DNA of 64,000 nt from NCBI GenBank assembly GCA_945910005.1, contig OX246748.1:9153363-9217362 (forward strand). The letters run 5' to 3'. Source of the DNA: Isoperla grammatica. Taxonomy: Eukaryota; Arthropoda; Insecta; Plecoptera; Perlodidae. Within the stretch, counting starts at the first letter, position 1; the number at the start of each line of letters is the position of its first letter. A program made the translations under genes and the position numbers. This document shows positions 1 to 11,084 of this stretch, in pieces. The notes beneath the pieces were generated by a model. That model was not told the DNA's origin and searched no databases. It saw only the letters and a list, made by a program, of their open reading frames with translations.

Positions 1-263
1 GTTACTGTTTGTTGATTATATTGATAAGAGTTAGTTGTTTTCTAAGTACAGATGTGAGAGTTCACACGTTCCGACAGACAACCAACAGAATATGAAAACA
101 AGACACGTCAAATTAGTGGGTGAAATGAAAGCGTTGCGTAACTTTCGGTTTTGATGAGAGCTTTTGTGAAATAAAATTAATTGTTGTATTGTTGTGTTAT
201 GACGGCGGACTCGTATGACGTCGACCAAATTAGGTTAATCAAACAATGTACGGTTCGTTGTAA

Positions 264-296
264 AGCGTAGGTGGGGGGAGGGGGGGGGGGGCGATA
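264..296. repeat. Poly-G tract
   Basis: A purine run dominated by G (a 12-base G run) follows 260 bases in which I see nothing recognisable. It is one of several G/C homopolymers scattered through the window. Confidence 0.8.
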
Positions 297-370
297 TTTG
301 GGAGGGTTTCGAGGGGGTAGCCGTTTTGGTTTTAGTTAACGTTACACTCGTCCCGAGGAGATTAGAGATT

Positions 371-670
371 GATGATGATGATTAATGGGGCTTAACGTCT
401 CATATTTATGCAACGATGGCTAATCGAGACGATGAGCGGGTGATAATGAAGATGAGAAAGATGACGATGAAGAATAAAGCCACATCCGAATCAGATACAT
501 TGTACGTCGCGTGGGTCGTCATACGGGAGTCCAGAAAGGGAGGGCAAGGCCAAGTGGGAGGAGAAATATTCAGTGGGACAGTGGAGGGACAAGGGACAGG
601 GTCTCCTTTTGTCGCCTCTTACGACTAGCAGAGTCACTCTGGGCCTATTCTACCCCGGGCCGAGACGGGT
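371..670 (-). mobile_element. SINE-like dispersed repeat, family M, copy 1
   Basis: About 300 bp, nearly identical to copies at 1822, 6580 and 8388. On the minus strand it begins with the module gacccgtctcggcccggg, runs through a Pu/Py-rich middle, and ends with cgttaagccccattaatcat plus an ATC-rich tail. I call it a SINE because of the size, simple-sequence tail and target duplication at the 8388 copy. The head is not clearly tRNA-like in this copy. Short ORFs inside it are not genes. Confidence 0.75.
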
Positions 671-1356
671 CAGGATGGGGACAAGTAGGACGACTTGATT
701 AAAATGCGAAAAAAAAAACGGTCAAAGGATAGGAACTCGGCTAGCCGCATCTTACGACTGGCAGTCACCCTGGAAAAAATTTACTTGGAAATCAATATCC
801 AATTTGTAAGTACAATGAGAGCGGTGTATCCATCCTGTATGAGGCTTCTTTGCGCGCCCCAGTCACCCCGAGGAACCTACCTCGGCCTGAGATAGAGCGA
901 TATAATGTAATATATAATATAACGAACAAATACGGCGTCGGCCCATCAGAATCATGTCATCACGGTCGCCGGGCCAGTCCATGTACGGTGTGGGAGGGGT
1001 GGTTCGGGGGTGTTTGTGGGCGACCCGACAGCAACGCGCCCAGTTCTGAACAACGCCAGAGGATTCTTCTTGTTCTTCTTGATGAACGCCATATGAGAAG
1101 AATAAAAAAGTGTAATAGGACTTCACGGGCACCGAATATGCGTACACCACTTACCCTGAGGAAGAACCAATCTCGGACCGTACTAAGAAGTAAACTGTTA
1201 TATTTATGAATTAAATACGGATTATTCGCTAGAGTTTATTATTTATAAATTAATAATATATTTTATTTATTATTAAATCGAGTGTTTAAATACGTACACG
1301 ACTACTAGGTCGTGGGATGTCGGGTGAGATTGGAGGAAATGGACCAGTTAGCAGGA
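671..1356. other. Intergenic, decayed repeat fragments only
   Basis: Scattered scraps of the family M head module (cttacgactggcagtcaccc near 750, cagtcacccc near 860) are visible. No gene, RNA or structured element can be supported. Confidence 0.5.
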
Positions 1357-1417
1357 GTCGCCTCTTACGACTGGGAGAGTCAACCTGGGCCAATTCTACC
1401 CCAGGCTCAGACGGGGC
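1357..1417 (-). repeat. SINE family M head fragment
   Basis: A 61-bp match to the family M head (cgcctcttacgactgggaga, then the ccccaggctcagacgggg end) without the rest of the element. Confidence 0.6.
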
Positions 1418-1565
1418 CAATCACCAAAGGAAGACACATAAAAGAGATACACAAAGTATTAGATTTACATATTGCACCACAACCTTAACACATTACCATA
1501 GGTGAATGATAACTATACTCGCAGTATAGTGATGTGATAGCTCCTTGAAAACAAATAAAAATTTA

Positions 1566-1568
1566 ATT

Positions 1569-1640
<72 letters not shown>
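1566..1640. repeat. (AAT)n microsatellite
   Basis: About 25 uninterrupted AAT units. The poly-Leu and poly-Tyr frames across it are artefacts. Confidence 0.97.
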
Positions 1641-1821
1641 CAATAAAAATAAGAAATACAAATAATCCACAGAGCATATCTAGTGTAGGATTGGATATTT
1701 CGATGGATAGCTTGGATGTTGCGTTTCCACAAGGAAACTGATCAGACACAAAATTATTGTGATTTGCTCTGTGAGAGTTTATTTTATTTATTTTTATAAT
1801 TATTACACACAAGTTTAAGAT

Positions 1822-2104
1822 TGATTGATTAATGGGGCTTAACGTCTCATATTTATGCAACTATGGCTAATCGAGACGATGACCGGGTGATAATGAAGAT
1901 GAGAAAGATGACGATGAAGAATAAAGCAACATCCGAATCAGGTCCATTGTACGTCGCGTGGGTCGTCATACGGGAGTCCAGCAAAGGAGGGCAGGGCCAA
2001 GTGGGAGGAGAAATATTCAGTGGGACAGTGGGGGGATAGGGACAGGGACTCCTTTTGTCGCCTCTTACGACTAGCAGAGTCACTCTGGGCCTATTCTACC
2101 CCGG
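1822..2104 (-). mobile_element. SINE-like repeat, family M, copy 2
   Basis: Near-identical to the copy at 371, lacking the last bases of the head (it stops at tctaccccgg). The tail side reads tgattgattaatggggctta. Confidence 0.75.
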
Positions 2105-2524
2105 TTCTACTACATCCTATTATAGCGTCGGCCGAATCAGACAGCACACATTGATGTGGCTGTCGAAACGGAAATCCAACTGGAGAGTTTAAGGGGAGGT
2201 GGTGAAGGGGGGGGTCAACGATGTGGTTGTTGGGGGTTGCTGGCGTTCAGGTCGCAAATAGGGCAAGTATGATGAGAAGGAAAGTTGGAGAGGAACTATG
2301 TAAGCCATATGAGATGAATAAAAAACTACGAAAGAAATGCAACGACGAAATTCAGGCATCGGTCACCACGAGGAAGCTTCACCTCAACTATAGCGTTAAA
2401 GAAGGGGTCAATTTAAAAGTAGCAATTTTTCATGTTCTTTCTCCACGAATCAATTATCATATCTTCATCTCGTCCCAACGTTCCTTACAGAATCTCTATT
2501 TTTTTTTTTAACGCCGTACTCGAC
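2105..2524. other. Intergenic, unrecognised
   Basis: Contains a 96-codon open frame at 2221-2511 that resembles nothing I know, and a faint trace of the family M body (gccgaatcagacagcacaca). No gene is supported. Confidence 0.4.
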
Positions 2525-3018
2525 AGTTAAGTCACATGAATTGGGAGTATTTTGGAGGAGAAAGGGTCGCTAGTGGGGGGAAAAATATATAAAACACCGG
2601 GAAAAAATATTAGATGACCTCATGTCGTCAACTCCTACGACTGGCAGAGTCACTCTAGGGCAAATTCAACCCCGGGTGTAGAACAGCAATGGCTGGACAA
2701 TGCGTCCCTACAAATCGGTTCTTATATGCCCCGAAAAAGTGTCCAGTCGGAGTATAGACGTACGTACGTAGAGTTAAGTCATATGAATTGGGAGTATTTC
2801 GAAGGAAAAGGGTCGCTAGTGGGAGAGAAAATATATAAAACACGGGGAAAAAATATTAGATGACCTCATGTCGTCAACTCCTACGACTGGCAGAGTCACT
2901 CTAGGGCAAATTCAACCCCGGGTGTAGAACAGCAATGGCTGGACAATGCGTCCCTACAAATCGGTTCTTATATGCCCCGAAAAAGTGTCCTGTCGGAGTA
3001 AAGACGTACGTACGTAGA
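2525..3018. repeat. Two-copy tandem duplication, 247-bp unit
   Basis: The block starting agttaagtcacatgaattgg at 2525 recurs at 2772 (agttaagtcatatgaattgg) with few differences. Both copies carry a family M head fragment (ctacgactggcagagtcact) and end in tacgtacgta. This looks like a recent segmental tandem duplication. Confidence 0.9.
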
Positions 3019-3820
3019 AGCACGTAAAAATAGCGATTAGTATTTAACTTAAACCAAAAAAAAATCAGACAAAAAATCAAAATCTCAGCACATGATTTTC
3101 AATATGCTACAAACTGCTATTTTAACTAAAACCACAGTTTTTTAATGATTATCGAGACTTGTATTGATAAACCCATCTAACTAACTCATAACTCATAACT
3201 CATCCATTCTCGTAGGTTTCTGGTAAAAGAAACAGCCACAGGCAGGTTTCTGGCGGAAAAGAAAAAACAATATTTTAATAAAAAAAAAAATAAAAAAAGC
3301 CAATCATGCTCAATATAATAAAATGAGAACGAATTTTAAAAATAAAAATGCTATTTTTCCGTGACTATTGATATGTTATGTTACGACCGTCTAAATGACG
3401 GAAACATTTTCATCTCCGTTCCTTTGCGGCAGTCAAAGAATGTTAATGACAGAACATAGTTACGAACGTTGTAACGTCGAGGTTAACACCAAATACCTTA
3501 ATAGGAATCTACGGTATTTGTTAACACGCTACGACAATACGGAAATAGGGTCGGGAATTTCTACTACAATTATTATATTATTGTTCATATTTTATTTATT
3601 TCATGAAAAGGGCGTAGAAGTGAAGGCCATATACGATTACAGCGAGGCTCACAATATCGCCACAGCCATTTATTTATATTTATTTGTTTTTTCGGGACAA
3701 AATGACGTCACGTATTTTCGTAACGTGGCTAATCGAGAAGACGAGTAGGAGGGGGGGTGAAATATGAAGATGAAAAACGCCTTCCTGTCCACAGCGCGTG
3801 GGTCGAGGTCTATCAGCCCA
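3019..3820. other. AT-rich intergenic, nothing recognised
   Basis: A-rich and T-rich DNA with a 117-codon open frame (3395-3748). That frame has no recognisable domain and ends in a SINE-like scrap, so I do not call it. Confidence 0.4.
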
Positions 3821-4035
3821 TCCGCGTACCAGTGTACACGCTGCTAGCACAGGTCACTTAGTTGAGCAGTCACGAACCCGCGACCATCCGCGTATAAACA
3901 TACACCGCTAGCAAAGATCACTTAGTTTCTAAGAGCGGTCAAGAACGCGGGAACATCCGCGTACCAGTATACGCGCCGCTAGCACAGTCATGAACCCACG
4001 ACCATCCGCGGAACAGTACCAGTACTTAGTTCCCA
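3821..4035. repeat. Imperfect tandem repeat, about 70-80 bp unit
   Basis: Three degenerate copies share ccatccgcgtaccagtatac, cgctgctagcacaggtcac and cttagtt. Divergence between units suggests it is old. Confidence 0.65.
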
Positions 4036-4316
4036 AGAGAAAAGGGGCGGAATGCAGAGTCGGTTGAAGTATGTGATTTGTTTATGGTTTTAAAGTTTGT
4101 TCTTCTTATGGAAAATAGCATGTAATAAAAATTTAAAAAAAATCATAGCAACAAATTCTGAACTTAAGTTCTTAACCCGACACTTGACTGTGCATACGGG
4201 CCTAGGTACTCGGCCTAGAAACGCACAAGTCCGAGCAGGATATATAATATAGCCACTCGTGCAGCGGAGAGGGTAACTCCCGCACAAGAGGGTCTAAAAA
4301 TCATACAATTTACTTA

Positions 4317-4740
4317 TTACCCATTGTCTCTTTTTGATTGGTTGATATTTGGGCTTAACGTCTTATATTTTTGCAACTTGGCTAATGAAGACGTTGCGTG
4401 GGTTATACATAAGATGAAATTGGGGGCTCTTTGGAGGAAAGGGGCAAGTAAGAGGGCACGTGAGAAAAGGGGTAAGGGGAGGAAAGGGGATTGGGGTGTG
4501 GACTGCACTTCGTCTGACTTCTCCTCCTCGACCAGTCCGGCTAGGATGGTCCTACCAGAAGCATACGCTTCCGTCGGTATAGCTCTCGGGATCAACAAAA
4601 CACGCAAACCTGCTAACCACGATAAGGTAGCAGTTCCTGGGCAGGACCCATTGTCCCTTTTTGACACCCTTGTTTGTGCATTTAGGCAAGTGCACGTAGG
4701 GTTATTGATAGTCTGCACCTACGCCCTTTTTCTGCGAGCT
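4317..4740 (-). mobile_element. Composite SINE-like repeat (family M tail with another head)
   Basis: The left side carries the family M tail module (gggcttaacgtcttatattt, then a degraded gcaacttggctaat). The right side carries ggtcctaccagaagcatacg, which in reverse matches sequences near 40870 and 56880 (gcttctggtagggccaccc type). This is a second, tail-sharing SINE-like family. Long open frames on both strands here are by-products. Confidence 0.55.
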
Positions 4741-4999
4741 TAGGCGATCTATCAACCGCAGCTCAGGTACATGCACGCAGCATTTTAGAATAGCTCCACA
4801 CATTGATACTATCCATCTAGAAACACAATAAAAATAGCAAAAGCATGTCGCCTTCACTCGTTCAACGCTATGTATACACAAAAATTGTTAGTTTCATTCC
4901 AGCGCACACGATTTTATTTTTAAGAGAGAATAATCCATACGTAAATATGATTTTTTCGATTGCGTGAAACCTGCAAACTCAAAATGTGGGTATTGAGGT

Positions 5000-5375
5000 G
5001 ATTTACACGTGTCTCTTCAGTAGTACAGTTGGTGGAAAGGGTCAACGTCTCTTCTTGTCGCCTATTACGACTAGCATAGTCACTCTACTGCGAGTTGTTG
5101 TGCAACGTACTAGACGTCTAGGTCATACGACGTCGGCGGCATCCTGGACCGATCCTGGACCGATCCTGGACCGATCCAATTAGAGGAGGATCTAGGGCGC
5201 AAGAAACGAAAACGACAGACGCGTTATCCTCGAAGTAGACGCCCATTACTGGGTCAGGATTGAATGTAATGTGCGTATATTAACAAAACGAGTCTTAATT
5301 ATTTTAATTGGGTCTCCTTTCGTCTCCTCAAGACTAGCAGTCACCCTGGGTCCAATCTACCCCGGTCATCCCACA
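5000..5375. repeat. Decayed SINE fragments and an 11-bp triplet repeat
   Basis: Head-module scraps occur near 5058 (ttgtcgcctattacgactag) and 5310-5365. Between them, TCCTGGACCGA is repeated three times at about 5144-5177. The 260 bp before and 500 bp after hold nothing I can name. Confidence 0.55.
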
Positions 5376-5989
5376 CGGAGTGGTGGGGGACTTTAAGGGG
5401 AAACAAATTCATTTGTGAGCATAAAGAGGAAAAATTTAATGTAGGGGGGTAAGGAAGGGTTATGATTATTTGGTTCTCAAACAGGGCCAGCATGAATGAA
5501 AATAAATCGCGAAAAAAGAAGGAACACAAAAAAAGAAAGAACACGTCAAGAGCAACAGAACATGAACTCTAAGGAGAAAGAGATCACGAAAAAAATAATG
5601 AAAAAGGTTACCTACTAAGATCATGATAAAAGAGAAATAGATTATTAAAAATGTTAGGGAATCCTCTTAGCGGGCTCCAGTACAGCCACTATGATGAATT
5701 TTTAACCTCGGACCGGAAACTATCTGCATAATATGTAACACAAGCACCCTCGAGTTACGTCATACGCACATGTAAGAGGGCAGAGAAGAACCATCGATAT
5801 TTCAAGAGATACATGGGTGGCAAAGAGAATCTGGATGATTTTATTTGTTCGCCTCGTACCTTTAGTCAAACAATAGAATGACCTCAGATTGTGTCCCGTA
5901 TTTAATACAGCGGGGGATTATAGACAATCGTTTGCCAAAAATTGCAGTTATAGTTTCGTCTCGTTATTGTTATTATTGAATGTTGTTGT

Positions 5990-6579
5990 TGTTGTTGTGA
6001 ACTCATGCCACGTTGGGGATGTACCACTGCCAGCAACACGCCGTCGAGATTGCCGGTCACCGAGCGGCCCGTCGACACTGGACAAACTTCCATCCGAGAG
6101 GTCCAGAGTTCGACCCCAGCGCTCCTGCGCCGACATACGAGAGCGACGTGATTGAGGAAGACGAGGAGGACGAGGAGGGTGGTCGCAGCGACGCTGAGCT
6201 TCAGCAGCCGCGAGGAGGAAGGCCCGACGCCAGCCGCTGACGACCGTCTCCTGCGGTGGTTAACGAACGTACCGCCGCCGAGCATCAACGCGGAGGTCGC
6301 CGCCAGGAGTCCGTACCGGCGTCCGCCTCATCCGAGGGACCAGAGGACCCGCCGATCTCCGCCGCCCCCGGATACTGCGGCTGTTCACTCAGCCCGCGCC
6401 CGGGTACTGCGGCTGTTCTCTCAGCCCACCCGGGGCCGGCGCATGAAACAACAACACCACGACCAGGACCAACACGGAACTTCTCACCACCGCGGCCCGC
6501 CACCCCCGGTGCCACCCGCGCGAAAAAGCAGTGGACCGACTTCAGGCCGCGCCAGTCACGCATCTACCGCACGTCGGGT
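5990..6579. other. GC-rich, CpG-rich island (left half)
   Basis: Composition changes sharply from the AT-rich surroundings to GC- and CpG-rich. Frames are open on both strands. One minus frame (5902-6288) carries a hydrophobic stretch of about 15 residues after an Arg-rich segment; plus frames are Pro/Arg-rich with an acidic run. No domain is recognisable, and frame openness is expected at this GC content. It may be a promoter-associated first exon, but neither strand nor product can be decided. Confidence 0.35.
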
Positions 6580-6948
6580 GATTGATTGATTAATGGGGCT
6601 TAACGTCTCATATTTTCGCAACTATGGCCAATCGAGACGATGAGCGGGTGATAATGAAGATGAGAAAGATGATGATGAAGAATAAAGCCAGATCCGAATC
6701 AGGTCCATTGTACGTCGCGTGGGTCGTCATACGCGAGTCCAGCAAGGGAAGGGCAGGGCCATGTGGGAGGAGAAATATTCAGTGGGACAGTGGGGGGGGA
6801 GGGGCAGGGTCTCCTTTTGTCGCCTCTTACGACTAGCAGAGTCACTCTGGGCCTATTCTACCCCGGGCCGAGACGGGTCTCCTTTTGTCGCCTCTTACGA
6901 CTAGCAGAGTCACTCTGGGCCTATTCTTCCCCGGGCCCAGACGGGCTA
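6580..6948 (-). mobile_element. SINE-like repeat, family M, copy 3 with doubled head
   Basis: A full-length copy interrupts the GC-rich island. The roughly 66-bp head module (gtctccttttgtcgcctctt onward) is present twice in tandem. Flanking sequence shows a probable target duplication: cgtcggg precedes the element and recurs just after it, within a 12-bp match having one mismatch. Confidence 0.75.
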
Positions 6949-7200
6949 CCGCCCGTCGGGACCTGCCGTCTACACATCCCCGCGAGCATCACCATCTGCT
7001 CCCGCCGCCGTCGCAACAACATCATCACTTCGGCGGCCGCGAACGTCCGACGCCTGTACGCAGACGGACGGCGTAAACTGTGAGTCGCATGTAACCAATA
7101 CAGCTACTCTAAGACAGTGTTAAAAACCCGCAGATTCAACTCGGTGATTATACACGCTCGGCCTCAAGTAGAGCCGTCACGTCTGTCTCTATTTCAGTTC
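6949..7200 (+). other. GC-rich island, right half, with possible splice sites
   Basis: The island resumes after the SINE and ends abruptly at a consensus donor (gtgagt at about 7080). A pyrimidine-rich acceptor-like ctctatttcag lies about 110 bp downstream. This could be the edge of a plus-strand exon, but there is no product evidence. Confidence 0.25.
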
Positions 7201-7824
7201 CCGCCCGACCACACATAAGGGCCGTGCCTACTGTGGCGCCGAGTGCGTGTTTTAAATTTAAGACGGCTAGGCTGTGCAATTTCTCAAACAGCAACGCCAC
7301 TGTGAAACATCAACCCTCTGGCGCGCCTACGCCGCCTAAACCCTTAAGTTGGGGCAGACCATCTGCACCCCCCGCCAACCCCATGCGCGCCCCGTTCTTC
7401 AAACAGGCGCCACGCTCATATTCGCCGCATGCTCTCGCTGGAAGTACATTTGGTACAACCATGCTAAGCTCTATATAGCATCTCCACAACATGGGCGTAT
7501 TACCCCGAGCCTGCAAGTGCGCCACACACGCCACCCACGGTGTTTACCCGCATTCAAATTGAATGTTGTTGTTTGGTGAATTAGGTTGAGTCAATTGATT
7601 TGTATTCAAATTCTTTATTTTTTATAGACCCACGTTAGTCCTCACGTGATAAAAGTATTTTTGAATTTGTTATTGTTATTTACTAAAATAATTGCCACAA
7701 TGGCATGGGCTTAGAAATGTTGAATTCAATGATATCCGTCGATTTGTCTGTTCCACAAATACTTCTTCGCAGTTTAAAGAACGTACTAGGCTTATAGGCG
7801 TACGCTACAATTTCAATGGTAATT

Positions 7825-7831
7825 ATAATTA

Positions 7832-7896
<65 letters not shown>

Positions 7897-7898
7897 TA
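7825..7898. repeat. (TTA)n microsatellite
   Basis: About 22 TTA/ATT units. The poly-Tyr frame over it is spurious. Confidence 0.97.
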
Positions 7899-8125
7899 TG
7901 TTTCTTTTCAATATTATTTACTGTGGAGTGGTTCCGAAAGGAGACAAGAAACGGGCCACAGCGGGTTCTAGGTTCTAATAAATGGTGACGACGATTGAAA
8001 TTAACGCCGATGCACAAATGTCATGATTCCCAAATTCTTATGAACTACCTTAACGATGATTCTAGTTTGAGTTTAACGTTCCACACTTTTGCAACTTGAG
8101 TTAATCGAGACGATGAGTGGGCAAT

Positions 8126-8191
8126 GTATGAAGAACATCTATGAAGAACATGTATGAAGAACATGTATGAAGAACATGTATGAAGAACATG
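8126..8191. repeat. 13-bp tandem repeat
   Basis: The unit tatgaagaacatg is repeated about five times. Confidence 0.85.
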
Positions 8192-8194
8192 TTT

Positions 8195-8930
8195 TAAATG
8201 GGTAATAACTACGTGGCCTAGGCTTAGAGAAAATGAGTCAATAGGCTTATAGGCCTACGCTGCAAATTCGAAGAAAATGTATAAATGTGGTAGGTAATAA
8301 CTACATGGCATAGGCTTAGAGAAAATCATTCTCAAGAAAATGTAAAAGAATGGGTAAATAGGCTTATAGACCACGCTACAATTTCGATGATGATTAATGG
8401 GGCTTAACGTCTCATATTTTTGCAACAATGGCTAATCGAGACGATGAGCGGGTGATAATGAAGATGAAAAAGATGATGATGAAGAATAAGCCACATCCGA
8501 ATCAGATCCATTGTACGTCGCGTGGGTCGTCATACGGGAGTCCAGCAAGGGAGGGCAGGGCCAAGTGGGAGGAGAAATATTCCGTGGGACAGTGGGGGGA
8601 TAGGGGCAGGGTCTCCTTTTGTCGCCTCTTACGACTAGCAGAGTCACTCTGGGCCTATTCTACCCCGGGCCGAGACGGGTCTCAATTTCGAAGAAAATGT
8701 TTTATTCTGGTATTAACTTCATGGCCTAGGCTTAGAGAAAACCATTCTCAAGAATATGTAAAAGAATGAGTAAATGGGCTTATAGGCCTACGATATGTAT
8801 TATTTAAATTTAGTAATAAGAAACTTCATGGTCTAGGCTTAGAGAAAATATTCTCAGAAAAATCTAAAAGAATGAGTAAATTGGCTTACGATACCATTAT
8901 AGGCCTCGGCCTAGAATACTTGAGTTTTTT
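8195..8930. repeat. Degenerate minisatellite related to the 66-bp array, split by a SINE
   Basis: Units of roughly 75-85 bp share aactacatggcctaggctta, gagaaaat and aataggcttataggcctacg. They resemble the units at 11085-13445 (catggcctaggc...ggctta). A family M SINE sits inside. Confidence 0.7.
8388..8682 (-). mobile_element. SINE-like repeat, family M, copy 4 with target duplication
   Basis: The 295-bp insertion interrupts the minisatellite. It is flanked by a perfect 9-bp direct repeat, caatttcga, at 8379-8387 and 8683-8691. This defines both ends: the minus-strand start agacccgtctcgg and the tail ending in atcatca. It is the cleanest evidence that family M is a retroposed unit. Confidence 0.85.
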
Positions 8931-9234
8931 CCTTAGTATTCGACATAAATAGGTCCTACGATGTCTACCGAATCAGAACCATTACAAATCGCAGAGGTCG
9001 TCATAAATAGAGAACAATCATGGGGTTGGGGTTAGTGGTATTGTTAGGGGGTTGGGATGCTTCAAGTACCACAGAGGGGAAGAACTCTTTGGGGCTCTGG
9101 TCAACACAAGAACACTCAGAGGATTAAAATAACATAGAAGAGCAACAGGGCCTGGGCTTGGAGAATATGAGAGAATATCAGTGTGGACAGAGTTGTAAAT
9201 GATTTGTTTAATGCAAATGTTGGTGGGAATAAAG

Positions 9235-9425
9235 AAAGCCGCGGAGCAGCTGGCGGGACCACGTCTGTACGCGACGAAGGCGACTGAACTACTGAGCGAG
9301 CGGCGACGCGACACCTGGTTAGGCCGGTAAGTAGTACGCGGCGTGGTGTTCCGCGCTGTCAATGTATTCCTACGCGCCGTTTGACCGTATCACGCTCTGC
9401 GATGGAACGGAAAGAAAGAGTTCTA
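9235..9425. repeat. GC-rich dispersed segment, copy 1 (paired with 13950-14135)
   Basis: Shares gccgcggagcagctggcg-like sequence, gtgtcaatgtattcctacgc and cgctcggagatggaac-like stretches with 13950-14135. Both copies lie downstream of a catggcctaggc minisatellite, so they belong to one larger dispersed unit. Confidence 0.75.
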
Positions 9426-9429
9426 CAAT

Positions 9430-11030
9430 TTAATGCCTTACATTTTTTTATCTACTGGCTGAATCGGGAAAAAGGGTCACATTTTTTTAAAACTAATATT
9501 AATATAAATAGAAAGAGTGGAATAATGGAAAACTTAAAGCATGAATAGATTTATATAGGCCCTATATTCGAGTATCCCATTTTTCCACCTTCCAATATCT
9601 AGGTTTAGATACTACATACGTTATGACAACATAAGATGATACATTTGATATTCTTAAGCTTCAACCCATCCAGTACCTTGTATTTCACATATGTATTTCT
9701 TCCTTTTCTTTCCATTTCATTCTGCTTCTTTATTCCATTCTGCATATTCTTTTATTTTAAATTTATTCATCTTCTTTATCATATCGTACTCATGCACGCA
9801 CCCACTGCCCCAGTTTGGTCATCTCCAAGGCAGCTCTGTTTGTCACGGGACCACAATAGGCCGAACGCATACCATCTCTCCATTGCTGATAAATGCCTGC
9901 GCCATCTGATTCATTGGTGTTCGCAAACCGTTAGGTCAAATGAGACTATAAGTCTAGCATTCATTCATAGGGATGGGTTTAAATCCGTAATGAGCAACTT
10001 GGCATAGTCTTATTCGCATTCATTAAAATTAATATTACTTGTTGTTTTAATGATGTACTCGATAGCTAGGATGCCGTCGGCCAAAACGGATCCATCACAT
10101 ATCGCCATGGTCGTTGTAAGGGGAATCCAAAAATGGATATATTAAATATGTGGTTTACGCCTACAATGTAAGTATTATAAAATTAATATTTGTATTGTAA
10201 AATCCCGCGTTATATTTTACGTACAAAAGCGTGGTTTGTTATGTATTATATATGTGTGTATTTCACGACGTACTCGACAGCTTACGTCGTATGACGTCTT
10301 CCAAAACCGGTCCATCTACATCGCGGGGTCGTCATAAGGGGAGTTTAGCAATGGATTAAATGATATTTGAGGTAAACGTCTCATAATCGTCTCTTACGAC
10401 TTGCAGAGTCACTCTGGGTCTATACTATTCCAGGCCAGGACGTGCACATTGTCTCACTCTACCTCGGTAAGAGATGGGACAATTCTTGTTTATAAATTGG
10501 CCTTTTAAAAAACAATTTTACATCATTTTTCATGACCAATAGTTTCTACATTGTCAAGTGAATTCTTCTGTATGTTTCTTGCGGCGTCAGTTTGAACATA
10601 ACCTAAATTAATTATTAAAATGAAGGCCCATCGAAACTTGTTAACGATAGAGTGTGGCATTGACACGATTGTGCGTATGCGTTGTGGTAACTTAGTTCGA
10701 TCAACGCCATTTCATTGTCGAGTACACCCGTACAAACGTAGACAACAACATCATTGGCGGTGAGTGAAGTACCATCGTATACAGAGGATGAAAAACAAAA
10801 TGTGAATTCATTTTGAGTTTGAATCTAGTTAGAGAGGTGCTAGCCAAGAGAGCGCGTATGTGCATCATTTGCGATTTCGAGGATTGCCTAATCGTTTACA
10901 TTTATATTATTGCTTAATATAAATATAAAAATAAAAAATATAATGGTAAAGAGAATGCTATACAAAATTATGTAGACTGTATTATGTAGAATAGAATGTT
11001 AGGGAATAGCTACATTGCCTAGGCTCAGTT
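9430..11030. other. AT-rich intergenic
   Basis: Holds decayed family M scraps (about 10050-10130 and 10270-10440, including tcttacgacttgcagagtca). The 123-codon frame at 9636-10007 is Phe/Leu-rich low complexity and has no recognisable domain. Nothing else is supported. Confidence 0.45.
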
Positions 11031-11034
11031 ATTA

Positions 11035-11066
11035 ATAGAATAGAATAGAATAGAATAGAATAGAAC
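11035..11066. repeat. (TAGAA)n microsatellite
   Basis: Six TAGAA units sit directly before the 66-bp minisatellite. Confidence 0.9.
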
Positions 11067-11084
11067 TTTATTTTCTTCTTTGTA

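Noticed and set aside
416..702. MANRDDERV-type frames in several places (416, 6624, 8428)
   Set aside because: They recur because they lie in family M SINE copies. Frames break at different points and have no protein signature.
6152..6589. 145-codon Pro/Arg-rich plus frame in the CpG island
   Set aside because: All frames are fairly open there because of high GC. No domain is seen and it runs into the SINE.
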